DNA of 64,000 nucleotides from Cryptomeria japonica (Eukaryota > Streptophyta > Pinopsida > Cupressales > Cupressaceae), in NCBI RefSeq assembly GCF_030272615.1, contig NC_081413.1, positions 442,641,038-442,705,037 on the forward strand. The letters run 5' to 3'. Position numbers and translations under genes: made by a program. The notes below the pieces were generated by a model that saw nothing but the letters and a program-made list of their open reading frames with translations, did no database searches and was not told the DNA's origin. Shown piece after piece: positions 1-9,939 of the stretch (the first letter of the stretch is position 1; the number at the start of each line of letters is the position of its first letter).

Positions 1-3000
1 CTACACCCATCTGGCCTAGGATTACCTTTAGCTGCCCCGTCCACATTGGTTTTGATCCATCCCACAGTTGGGGGATTTCATAGAACATTTTCTCTGCACT
101 GTTTAATTTTGTGCATAGGAATGGAGATATTCATGTCAATTTGCCACCGTTTGATAGTATCCCACTCCTCCTGGAGAGTAGGGAGGGGATGGTCATTCCT
201 TCTACTAGGGCAAAAGTGAAGAAAATTCTCCTTGATAGCATTTCTAATTCTAATAGCCACAGCAAGCGCAAGAGATCCCAAATCTCTAAAAACTCTATTG
301 TTTCTTTCTTTCCAAATACCCCAAGCAATATGAGGAAGAGACATATTCCAGAGGACTCCCAAAGCCTGATTGTTGAAGGGGAACTTCCATTCAAACCACA
401 GCTTTTGAATAGAATCAGGGAAGACCTAAATAGTGTTCCTGATATAAAGGAAGAAACTCCAAATATCCATGGCAAAAGAGCAGTGCAACAACAGATGACC
501 AACATTTTCCTCTGCTTATTTGCATAGGAAGCATCTGTTAGTAATAGGAAGACATCTTTTGCAAAGGTTGTCAATGGTCGAAATCTTACCCTACATGAAA
601 AGCCAAAAAAAAGATGTTAATTTTTAGAATTAAAAGCTTATTCCAGATACCAGCCCAGAAGGGGGAGGGGGAAATTTCTGGAGAAGAACTTGTAGGCATC
701 AGCAACCTTGAATTTCCCTTAAGAGGAGAAATTCCAGAATACTTCATCCTCCACATGAGAGTGAGGTATATGAATACAGTTTAACCAGGTTTGCAAATGT
801 ATCAAAGCATTATCCATAGATTTGAGATCGAATTAGGCTCCATCTCTAATATAATTAGCCACCCAAGAGCCAATTTTTTTGAGACATAATTCTTTGAAAG
901 AAGGAGCCCAAATAGAATCCGAAAGGGGGCCATCACCAATCCACCAGTCCTCCCAATATATGATTTTAGTTTCATTCCCCAACCCATCTACAACCATGCA
1001 AAATAATATTGGTGGAACCAAAGAAATTAATTCATAAATCAGAGACAGAGTTGGGAAGGTCATAAGATTCCATCATGTTTTGGATACCCTAGATGTGGTA
1101 TTTATGTTTGAAAATGTCAATCCATTCATTATTCTCTTTAAGAAATCTCCATATTTTCTTGGCCATCAAGGCTTTATTGAAATATCTTATATTTCTAATG
1201 TCCAACCCCCCCATGGAATTTGGAAGGCAAACTTGTTTCCAAGCCATAAGATGCAACCTATTCTTAATTTTAGTCCCAGTCCACAAAAATCTTTTTTGAA
1301 TTCTTTCTAGTCTATTAACAATTTTGGCGGGAATTTTGAATAAACTCATAACATACACCAGGAGGCTTTGTAGCATGGCTTTGGGCAGCTAGAGCTTACC
1401 AACTTCGCTTAACAAATCACCTTTCCACCCAGCCAACTTATTCTAGAATCTATAAATAATATTCTCCCAGAAGGAATCTGGGGCCGAACCATGGCAGAGG
1501 GGTGGACCTAGATAAGTGTCAGGCAAAACCCCAACTTTACACCCAAGAATCATGGCAATCTTCATTTTCTTGTGCTCCGGGGTGTTAAAGAAAAAAAAAG
1601 AGCTTTTAGCTAGGCTAATTTTTTGCCTGGTGTCGTGCTCATAAGTATCTAGAGTCTCTTTTAAATTCTTATCTTTTTAACTGAACTTTCCCCCATCAAC
1701 AAAGTATCATCCACAATTGTTGGTGAGAGCAGGTAGAGGCTTGAGAAGAGGGCTGTAATCCCAAAAGATTACCTTTCCTAACTTCTCTTTGGATAATTTT
1801 ACTGAGAGCTTCACTCATCAAAATGAAGAGGAAAAGAAATAAAGGATCCCCCTGTCTATTGCCCCTTGATGTTGAGAACAAACCATAGGCAGCTCCATTG
1901 ATCAAGACTGAAAATTTGGAAGTGGACACATATTGATCAATAATCTGGATGAAGTTATCTCCAAATTCAAACACCCTAAGGATCATGACAAGAAAACTCC
2001 ACTTGATTCTATCAAAAGCTTTCAATAAATCCAATTTCCGAAAAACCCTGGGTTTTTATTGATAGATAAGGAGTGAATGTTTTCATGCACCACAATAACG
2101 GAATCCAAAATTTGCCTCCTAGGAACAAACCCATTTTGGTGTTTTGAATTTAAAGAGGGGAGGTACTTCTTAAGCCTGAGCACCAGGATCTTGGTGAAAA
2201 TTTTATAGATAGAATTGCATAGACTAATAGGTCTAAAATCTAGAAAAGAATAGGCATCAGGTTTCTTGGGAATGAGGACAAAGAAGGTGGCATTCAGCTC
2301 CTTCAGAAGAGAGTGGGACCCAAAAAATTCTTGCACAGTGATGACCAAATCAGAGCTTAAGATCTGCCAAAAGTTTTGAAAGAAGAACAAAGGGAATCCA
2401 TCAGGGCTAGGGACTTTGTTACCTTCGAAAGAAAAGACCGCATTGCGAAATTCATCATGAGTGAGGATTCTGGTTAGCTCCAAGTTCATATCCTGAGAGA
2501 CAATGTTGGGAACTTCTTGCAAGATCTCATCTTGGGCCAAAGCATTAAGAGGATCATCAACCGATAGGAGATTAGTGAAGTAATTGATGACTTCCCAGCA
2601 AATCTCTTCATGCTTATCAATCCATCTCTAGCCAACTTGAATTTTACTGATTCTATTAATAGCCTTGTGCTTGAGGGTCATCATATGAAAAAACTTAGTA
2701 TTTTTGTCACCACTTTTGAGCCATAAGGCTCTAGATCTCTTCTTCCATTATTCCTCCTCTTTGGAAATAATAGCATACAGTTTAGTTAAAATCCGAATTT
2801 CTTTATTCGAGACGTCATTATCAAACCCAAAGTCTTGGATATGCTTTTGAACCTCCTGAAGATCCAACTTGAGCTTATCTTTAATTTTGAAAATAATAGC
2901 AAAAGAGGACTTGTTCCAACATTGAATATTGGACTTGACATTGGATAACTTCTTGGAAATACAAAACATGGTCGTACCTTGGATATAAATATATATTTCA

Positions 3001-3813
3001 TACCCTGGATATCAATATTTCACCACTTCATAATTTTATCATGGATTTTAGGGGGCATCAGCCACATTTTCTCAAATGTGAAGGGGTATGCCTTTCTTCC
3101 AGACAATGAAGTCATCAAAAGACAAATAGGGAAGTAATCAGATCCTAATCGATTAAAGGCATTGAGTTACAGGAAACATTCTAAATCCGATTAGGAGAGA
3201 CAAGGCCCCTATCCAGCTTAACTTGAATGAGATCCTCCCCACTACATGTGTTAGACCAAGTGAATTTAGCCCCAATAAGATCCAGGTCCAATAGGATCAA
3301 AGAATTAATCATGTCACCCAAGTCTTGTCTACTATCAATAGAAATAGGCATGCCCCCAAATTTCTCCAAGTTTGAGAGAGGGGTGTTGAAATCACCCAGC
3401 AGAATCCATTTCTCATTAGGGAAGAGCGATCTAGCATGACAAATGGAAGACCAAGTAACTTTCCTAGTAGTTCTCCCTTTAGGAGCATAGATGTTGGAAA
3501 TAAACTAGGAGGATCCATCTTTAAGATTATAGAACCTAGTAGCAATGTAATTAGGAGAAGAGAGAACCACCTTACCATATAACAGTTCTAGATTCCAAAG
3601 AGTGGTGATACCGCCTGAGGCGCCATCTGCATCAACACAGTGAACACCACAATCTCCAAAAATCACCAATTTAATCTTTTCCACTTTATTACTAGGCATT
3701 TTAGTCTCTTGAACAAGGCAAATATCCGTCTTATGATCCCTAACCAAGTTGGATAGTAGATCATACTTATGGGGATGAATCAATCCCCTTATATTCCATG
3801 AAATAATTTTCAT
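1..3813 (-). pseudogene. LINE ORF2: endonuclease, reverse transcriptase, zf-RVT, partial RNase H
   Basis: The ORF starts at the ATG at 3813 with the endonuclease motif MKIISWNIRG, and a GDFNTPLSN block follows near 3370. The reverse transcriptase spans about 2540-1090 with FRPISLC (about 2230), a FDRIKW block (about 2015) and RQGDPL (about 1855). The catalytic pair is still legible as VDDT near 1710, but in a shifted frame. A zf-RVT pattern (C-x2-C, then H-x4-C) lies at about 530-450, followed by WGIWKERNNR near 320. The RNase H start TNVDGAAKGNP lies within the first 60 bases, and the rest is cut off. Stops and at least two frameshifts interrupt the frame (for example near 3505, 2025 and 1700). 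The gene is non-functional as it stands. Confidence 0.88.
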
Positions 3814-5337
3814 TTAGCAAGAGAGGGGGATCCCATCCCCATTTCTGGTAACGTTCTCTGGGATCCATCCGCAATGGATGCCCCACTCTACCTATCTCTA
3901 CTAAACGCACTGGGTGGCCTCCCCACCCCCCTTGAATCCGACCCATAGTCTTCTTTTTGTCTATTTTTGGTTGAAGCCCCTCAAAGACCATAGTAGATTT
4001 GCCAATAGGGGAGTTCCTTCTTCTATTTTTGGGTTTGACCTCAATAAAAGGACAAGAGTCCTCTTGGGATGATTCCAAAGTGAGAGAAACCTGAGGTTTC
4101 GCCTCAATAGAGTTACCCATATCAATGACCAATTGAATGGGAATATCTAGGACAGTCCCAGTAGTATTAACAATAATCCCTTCTTCATACGGAGCATTCG
4201 CAACAGGGGATTCCCAAACATTCTCCACCAAGAGCGGAGGGTTAGGAGTAGGGGCCACAGGTACATTTGAAGTAAAACCAGCTCCAAGCAAGACCCCATC
4301 ACCCACAATCGAGGGAGGGATAGAGGGATCAATAGATCCATTTGAATCATTGCACAATCCTTCTAGAGGAGGATCAAAGGGCAGGCATCCCTCTTCTCTA
4401 ATAGTGGCTTGGCATTCCTTTTTCTCCATTCCCTCTTTGGCTTTGATGGACACTTCCTGGCCCAATGACCCACTTTTTTAGAATGGAAACACGCAAAAGG
4501 GATGGATTCATACTCCACTTTCTGCACCCATCTTCCCAACTTAGAGAAAAGATCAATCTCTCCTGGCGGGTTTGTAGACTGTTTGATATTGACACATAAT
4601 CTGGCATAAACAAGGCATCTTTTAGCTGCAGTCATTGGGTCAACTGAAATTAGCTCACCAAAACAAGCTGCAATTCCTGCAAAAATCTCTTCTCCCCAGA
4701 ACTCCATGGGTAAACCTGGAAATCTGACCCAATAGCCACCCACCAAAATAGATCAAAGATCTTCCTCACAAGCAAATGAAAAAGAGAAGAAACCACCAAA
4801 CATAGCAACAACATCAATTTGGCCCTTACCCTTCCATTTTCTAGACACCCAGGCTCTAATAGCCTCAATATTGGGACGTGGAACCCAAAAAACTTACCCG
4901 CAAAGACTAAGTTCATGTGAGCCATATTTTGATCCACAATATAGTCTTGGATAGAGATGGAGGAAGCACCGAACTCCAAGTCAACTTTATGTGGAACCGA
5001 TGAAATGGCCTTACCCTTAAGCTCAGACCCAAATAAAGAAGCCCATTTCTTATTGCACTCTGCAGATAGAATCTTAATAATACCTCCACATTATTGGGGC
5101 CCTCAACACCACTAGGTTTGTCAGAGATGACAGATTACCATTAGCAGTATTTGATAGGGTACCACCATGCCAAGTATTGTTTGAGGCCCCGTCTCTGGGA
5201 TCAGGATCCAATTCGGAAGAGGGTTGAGTCATGGGGGAAACCTCTGGACCCCCAACATGTGGGAAACCCACACCAGGTCCATTCAAATTCAAATATGAAT
5301 GAACCAAAACTCTCACTCCTACTCTTGCTCCATTCAT
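3767..5337 (-). pseudogene. LINE ORF1: DUF4283-like RNA-binding protein with zinc knuckle
   Basis: The likely start is the ATG at 5337. The middle part (about 4980-4370) resembles the DUF4283 plus zf-CCHC_4 proteins encoded as ORF1 by plant LINEs: a GKFFGFHVP block, then WVRFPGLPMEFW, then a knuckle CFHSKKVGHWARKC in which the second Cys is Ser. A frameshift near 4870 splits the DUF4283 region, and the frame changes again near 4400. The tail (4465-3767) is Pro/Ser-rich, ends at a stop at 3767, and overlaps the ORF2 start at 3813 by 47 bases. In the family this protein is thought to bind the element RNA. This copy is broken. Confidence 0.8.
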
Positions 5338-5519
5338 AAGTTACCAATTCAAATAAAAGTTATTCTAGGAAATGACACAATTGTCTTCTCCAATATGTTA
5401 CTGGGTCTCCATTATAGTTTAGAGGTTTAGATATGATTTTGAGAGTAGAGATTCTATCAAAGATGCATTTTTTCTTTATAAATTCCAAATTTAGCTTTCA
5501 AACAAACTACTATTCATGT

Positions 5520-6306
5520 TTATCATGTTTATGCTTTTGTCCTTTATAGTAGTATTAGCCTCAATTGGGTGAAGGTCTAACATGGCCATAGGCTTAACCT
5601 GCAAATAGTTTACAATGTGATTCTCCTCAAAGAAGAATAGGTCCATGTTCACATACATTTTATCCAACTTACAATATACTTTTTCCCAGCCCCTTGGTTG
5701 TTACACCAACTAAACCAAAAACTCTTGCTATGTGTTTTTCTTCCATCCAAAGCTTCATATATTTTTAGGATCCTTTTAAGTCTTGATCAAAATAACTTCT
5801 CAACCATATTACCCCCCTTTTTTTTTTCTGATTTTATCTATTACCCTCCTTTTGTTATTATCATTCTTTACCATATTAAAGTCGCCTATAACAATCTAAG
5901 GCACGTTGGGTAGGTTTTCAACCATCCATTTTCATAGGGTTGTATGTTCTCAATAGTCATTGGAAGAATTAAATGACACAAATACCAAAGTGTGTATCAT
6001 CTTTCTTAATTTCTACCCACAGACATCTATTACACAAGGAGACACCATATTCCTTTTATATGTCCATTCCATTTAGGGCTGATCAGGAGTCAAATCCCCC
6101 CGGCCCACCCCAACCCTTTATCATGTTTGGTGAACAAAGCCTTAGCATCTTTCTAGATAAATCTAGTACTACATTCAAGTTAAAATCCAACAGCTTTAAC
6201 TTCTTGTAGAATAAGAAAGTCTAGGTTTTTCCTTTGTTTGCATAGATTTATAACTATATGCTTTTCTAATCCCTGAATGTTCCAACTTAAGAAATGTAAC
6301 ATCATC
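5520..6306 (-). pseudogene. LINE endonuclease remnant
   Basis: Reading the minus strand from the ATG pair at about 6306, the sequence gives LHFLSWNIQGLEKH, then FLILQEVKA near 6200, and PNVPxIVIGDFNMV near 5880, where x is a stop in place of Trp. These are the first three blocks of the LINE exonuclease-endonuclease-phosphatase fold, in the right order and spacing. Stops of the TGG-to-TAG and CAA-to-TAA kind recur. The domain fades out towards 5520 and no RT follows. Confidence 0.7.
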
Positions 6307-6309
6307 TAA

Positions 6310-7860
6310 TTCTCCTCGGGCTTGGCATTAACACCTCTACAAATTCATTCAAAGCACTCTGGAATAACAATTCATTTTCCTATTTTGCCCTCCATTTTAG
6401 AACTATTAGATCTACTAACATTTTTCTTTTTCTTAGAGCCACTTTCTCCCACCCCCTACCTCTGTCATTTTAGCATCAAAAGGGGGATGATATACACAAT
6501 AGCACCACCATTCGAATCAAAGTCCTCACTACCCAAAACATCCTCACATGAGCCTAAACTCTTGGTGGTGTCAAATATGTCAGATGTCGGATTACTACAA
6601 GAAGGTGGGATACTATCCAAGATGGCAAGGGCAAGGTTCTTGTCTATGCAAGGAGGTGAAGGTTCTTTAAGAATTGTACCTTTAGGTTTTGAGTCCTTAG
6701 GAACATAATTGGGACCTTAAGGGTCATCTATAATCTGATTCTTTTTTTTTCAAGACTCTCATCTTTTCTAGAACCAATTCTTCAGCATTTAAAGTTCTAT
6801 GTTTCTGACCGGATGAGCCCTCTTGCTTGTTATGCATCGTATTATATATATCTTCATTATTGTCTATTGGTAATCCTCCTTATTTATTATTAATCTTCCT
6901 ATTAGAATTATTATCATCATCTACATTAGACTATAGCACATCAGGGGTTCCATTTATGGTATCCTTTGGAGATGGATAAATTTGCTTATTTATTGGGGTT
7001 GCAGGATTCCCTTCATTACCCACCTCCAAAGGCCAACAAAGAGTGCAAGCTACTCGTTGTGTTGTAGTTTCAACATTAAAGCCTTCATTTCACTTTTTTC
7101 CCTTTTTTGTTACCAATTTTAGGACTCTCTTTTATGGTGCCTATTAGTTTCACACATAAAGTGAGATATTAGGCCTCCAGAGCTTCTATCTCGCATTTAA
7201 CAATGTAATCTATCACAAGGAATTCAATTATCTTAGGGATTTGAACTCCATTAAAGGATATGAAAACCCTAGCATTCATATGCGAAAGAGTGATACGAGA
7301 CTCCTCTACTTGCAATGTTCTACCTAATGGATCTAAGAGTTTAGAGAAAAATATCCAAATTAGCACATGAACATTTTTAACTTGAATCCACCTAAGTGAA
7401 GAACAAAATAGAATCATTTTGAGAGACATCTAGTACCCATTATACGACTTTGAAGAAGGAGTTGCTTACATTCCAGTATTTCATTTCAATCACTCTTTTC
7501 TACCTGCTATGATTTTTAAGAAAAATAATTAATAAGCTAGATTTAATCATTCTACAAATGGTTATATAAGCCCCAAGTTTCATTGCCCAAACTATGTTCA
7601 ACCAATTGTCAAGAAACCTTGTTGCTGGCCCAAAGATTTATTATCTAAGCACACAAAAAAGATTGCAGTGTTCTTTACCCAACTTTCCTCTCTTTTGATG
7701 GCCTTAATCATTTCCTCGTTAGGGATAAGTTTAAATACCCTTAGAGTTATAGAATCCTTACCTCCTTTGACCGATTCTCTAATTTCTTCTCCTTCCCCTT
7801 GGGGGGCCTTGTACCATTTCCTTTGACATTGAATATTGCTTCCACTATCATTTCTTCTAC
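6310..7860 (-). pseudogene. LINE ORF1 remnant, DUF4283-like
   Basis: The minus strand gives a conserved-looking stretch ESWVKNTAIFFVCLDNK around 7660, and the best open stretch at 7429-7169 contains WIFFSKLLDPLGRTLQVEE and MNARVFISFNGVQIPKI. The order (LPxxxW-like core, then the IGxxLG-like LLDPLGRTL) fits the DUF4283 part of plant LINE ORF1 proteins. A lysine-rich tail (GSKKKKN) lies near 6425, just before the endonuclease. No zinc knuckle was recognised. Assignment rests on context plus partial similarity. Confidence 0.55.
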
Positions 7861-8330
7861 TTCTTCCTCCTATACAACTTATTTGAATGTTTCGCCACTT
7901 TTATCTTCTCCATTAAGCCTCCCTTGTTCAAACTTAAAGCCACTAGGTTTCTCTTGTCCTTCAACAATCTGTCTCGGGTCCATACAAGATAAACAAACAA
8001 CACACGATGGCATTCATGTAGCCTTACTAACAAACCTCTACAAACAAACTTACGACAAGCAATCAATCAATCCAAAAAACCAAAGAAAAGAAAACATACA
8101 AAGACCAATGACATCCAAAGAAAATCGAGAAAGAACGAATGCACAACGACCAAGGCAAGGATGAGCCAAGTGGATTACAAGTTGCATGCCTCGAGAGAAG
8201 AAACTCTTTTACATGCAGAGCCAATGCCATCTCCCTCCTTATATCGGGATTGTATTCTCAAATGCACGTGTTTTAGAAATATTATACAAATATGAATATA
8301 AATAAGTAGGTTAAAATAATAAAGAAGGGA
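7861..8330. other. Intergenic, no gene seen
   Basis: The open frames here are short and lack any recognisable motif. The sequence is moderately AT-rich with no promoter, repeat or RNA gene that I can support. Confidence 0.5.
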
Positions 8331-8640
8331 AGTTAGTCTCAATTTAGGAATGTAAGAGCATCTATGATGTATAAGGGATTTGTAAGAGAGAGTTACACAT
8401 CGACCATGAACATTCACCAACTCATGACATGCCATTATGACTAATATAAAACATCTTGAGAGGGTCTAGATAAGACAAGTTATAAAACATCTCTTTGAGA
8501 GGGTCTAGATAAGACAAGTTACATTTTATGAGTCGGGACGATAAGCAAGTTACATTTTATGAGTTGGGACGATAAGCATGAGATGTCCTGACAAAATATT
8601 GTTAGACTTCTTTTCAAATTTGGGTATTAGAAATATGTCC
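8331..8640 (+). repeat. Dispersed repeat R, uninterrupted copy
   Basis: This stretch is related to the two flanks of the double insertion at 18.66-25.86 kb. Its first part matches the left flank (around 18646-18674), and the stretch from CATCTATGATG onward matches the right flank (25859-26085), including a shared CATTATGACTAATATAAAAC block and a shared GACAAAATATT block. It therefore shows the same repeat without the insertions. The identity of the repeat (LTR piece or other) is not clear. Confidence 0.75.
8445..8577 (+). repeat. Two adjacent local tandem duplications inside repeat R
   Basis: A unit of 36-39 bases beginning TATAAAACATC occurs at 8445-8480 and again at 8481-8519. A 31-base unit beginning AAGTTACATTTTATGAG occurs at 8516-8546 and again at 8547-8577 with one base change. 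The related copy at 25.9 kb lacks both duplications, so they arose after the copies separated. Confidence 0.85.
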
Positions 8641-9062
8641 CTCCTATAATATATAGATTTGTTTAGAAGAATCAACAAGTACCATTTCTCATTTTATTTA
8701 GCATTATAATAATATAGCCATAAATTTAACGCAGCATCTTCACAGAGGAGTGGCCATGTTATCCAGGCATACATAACAACGGAAAATCAACAAATAATTG
8801 CACAGCCAGCCACAAAGCGAATGGACTATGGCATAAGTGCCACGGAGTGGAGGAACATTGCGCAACTTCTTTTAAAGCCATAGCGTATCTAATAAATAGA
8901 TAAGCATTTGAAACGAGGCGCAGCCTAATTAAAAGCAAGGCATGGGTCATTTTAGTAAAGTCTGCTCATAAATTCAATCAGATTGGATCATGACATATGC
9001 GCTCACCTATTATTCACCCAAATTTGCAGATCCAAAATGGCAGACTGAGTAGAAATAACAAT
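8641..9062. other. Intergenic, downstream of the ERF gene
   Basis: No coding, RNA or repeat feature was recognised. On the minus strand this is the 3' flank of the ERF gene. No convincing poly(A) signal could be singled out. Confidence 0.45.
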
Positions 9063-9293
9063 TCACCCAAATTGATTAAGGTTTGTCCAGATAAATTGCT
9101 CATGGGCTAACTTTTGGATGGACAATGCAGCCAACTGGCGTCGCTGCTGCCTTGTAAATCCAGAATACCGCTGACAAACATCATAAGGTGGGTTACCAGC
9201 ATTATTCACGACTTCCATATTCTCCCAAATGTCGGCGAATTGAGACAAACATTGTGCGGAATAATGCAAGTCAGAATTAGCGGCGAGCCTCAC
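9063..9293 (-). pseudogene. Open continuation of the ERF C-terminus in a shifted frame
   Basis: Directly behind the ERF stop (TGA at 9292-9290) another frame of the same strand is open for 76 codons with no ATG of its own at the start. It encodes a plausible plant-protein tail, including ADIWENMEVVNNAG and RQQRRQLAALSIQKLAHEQF. The simplest reading is that a small indel near 9293 cut the ERF protein short, and that this is the former C-terminus. Alternatively it is chance. The adjacency and the length make the first reading attractive but not proven. Confidence 0.45.
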
Positions 9294-9939
9294 ATTTCAT
9301 GAGTTGGTGGTAAAAAAGAATCTGTTAATCTTGGATTATTCATACTGCTACCATTGTCAACATTTTTCTGATTTGAATTCACACCGACTTTATAAGAGAG
9401 GGAGGCTTGCTCTGGAAAGTTCAATTTAGCTCTTCTACCCCTGAATATAAAAGCAGCATCGTCGTATGCTTTGGCCTCGTCTTCTGCAGTGGAAAAAGTG
9501 CCGAGCCAAACCCGAACTCTTTTGTTTGTGTCTCTGATTTGTGCGGCCCGTTTACCCCAGGGTCTCTCTCTCACTCCTCTGTAACGCCTCTTCCTCTCTT
9601 GCTGCTGTAGATTCGAATTTTGTTTCTTCACTGCACACTGCTCATAATCTTTTCTTCTCAATATGTCCTGCTCGGAAGCACTCTTTTTCTGATTTCTTTC
9701 AATACTGTTTGTGTCTACACTTGACAGTCAACCATCACAAAAAAAAGCATTACAATTGGGAAAAAATTTTGCTCAATTATGTTCATATTTGCTGAAATTA
9801 ATGAATCTTAACTGCACAGAATATCTTTACACTGTATGGAATTTTTTAGGACTATGATAAGTGCGAGTGGATTCGTAGGGATTTTTTGAGCTCCTGTAGA
9901 TTGTCACTCAGGTGTAAGAGGTGAGGCTTTGGCAGCCAT
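9290..9939 (-). CDS. AP2/ERF-domain transcription factor (ERF subfamily), two predicted exons
   Basis: The protein contains one complete AP2/ERF DNA-binding domain (about 9593-9416) that begins [19 protein letters not shown], runs through [19 protein letters not shown] and ends RAKLNFPE. The Ala and Asp of the AAQIRD block are the ERF-type residues, as opposed to the DREB type. The usual Trp of GKWAAEIRD is Arg here. A basic ERKRR stretch precedes the domain, a possible nuclear localisation signal. There is no in-frame ATG in the main exon (9704-9290). I therefore predict exon 1 at 9939-9908, starting [10 protein letters not shown], with a GT donor at 9907 and an AG acceptor ending at 9705. 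The 203-base intron keeps the frame. The spliced product is about 148 residues. A W-box core (TTGACT, minus strand) lies in the intron. Family members bind GCC-box-type promoters in stress or hormone responses; the target here is unknown. The stop may be a recent truncation (see 9063-9293). Confidence 0.82.

Larger units (their letters stand above)
1..5345 (-). mobile_element. LINE (plant L1 type), degraded, cut by the window edge
   Basis: This is a non-LTR retrotransposon on the minus strand, read from about 5345 down to base 1 and beyond. In order it shows ORF1 with a DUF4283-like region and a CCHC-type knuckle, then an apurinic-type endonuclease, reverse transcriptase, a zf-RVT zinc-binding region and the start of an RNase H domain. 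That domain order is the known one for plant L1 elements with RNase H. All ORFs are broken by stops and frameshifts, so the copy is dead. The 3' end lies outside the window, so no target-site duplication can be checked. Its 5' end lies against the 3'-truncated end of another LINE (about 5400), and the exact junction was not resolved. Confidence 0.9.
5400..7860 (-). mobile_element. Second degraded LINE (ORF1 plus endonuclease only)
   Basis: The minus strand carries an older LINE remnant: ORF1 (about 7860-6310) followed by the endonuclease start (about 6305-5520). No reverse transcriptase is seen before the neighbouring LINE begins, so the 3' part is missing or displaced. The segment 5902-6580 is nearly identical to 16412-17096, which shows that pieces of this family are dispersed. 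Decay is heavy, with many stops in all frames. Confidence 0.72.

Noticed and set aside
7799-8164. 121-codon plus-strand open frame
   Set aside because: It lies opposite or beside the LINE ORF1 remnant, is Thr/Ser/Asn-rich without motifs, and has no supporting context.
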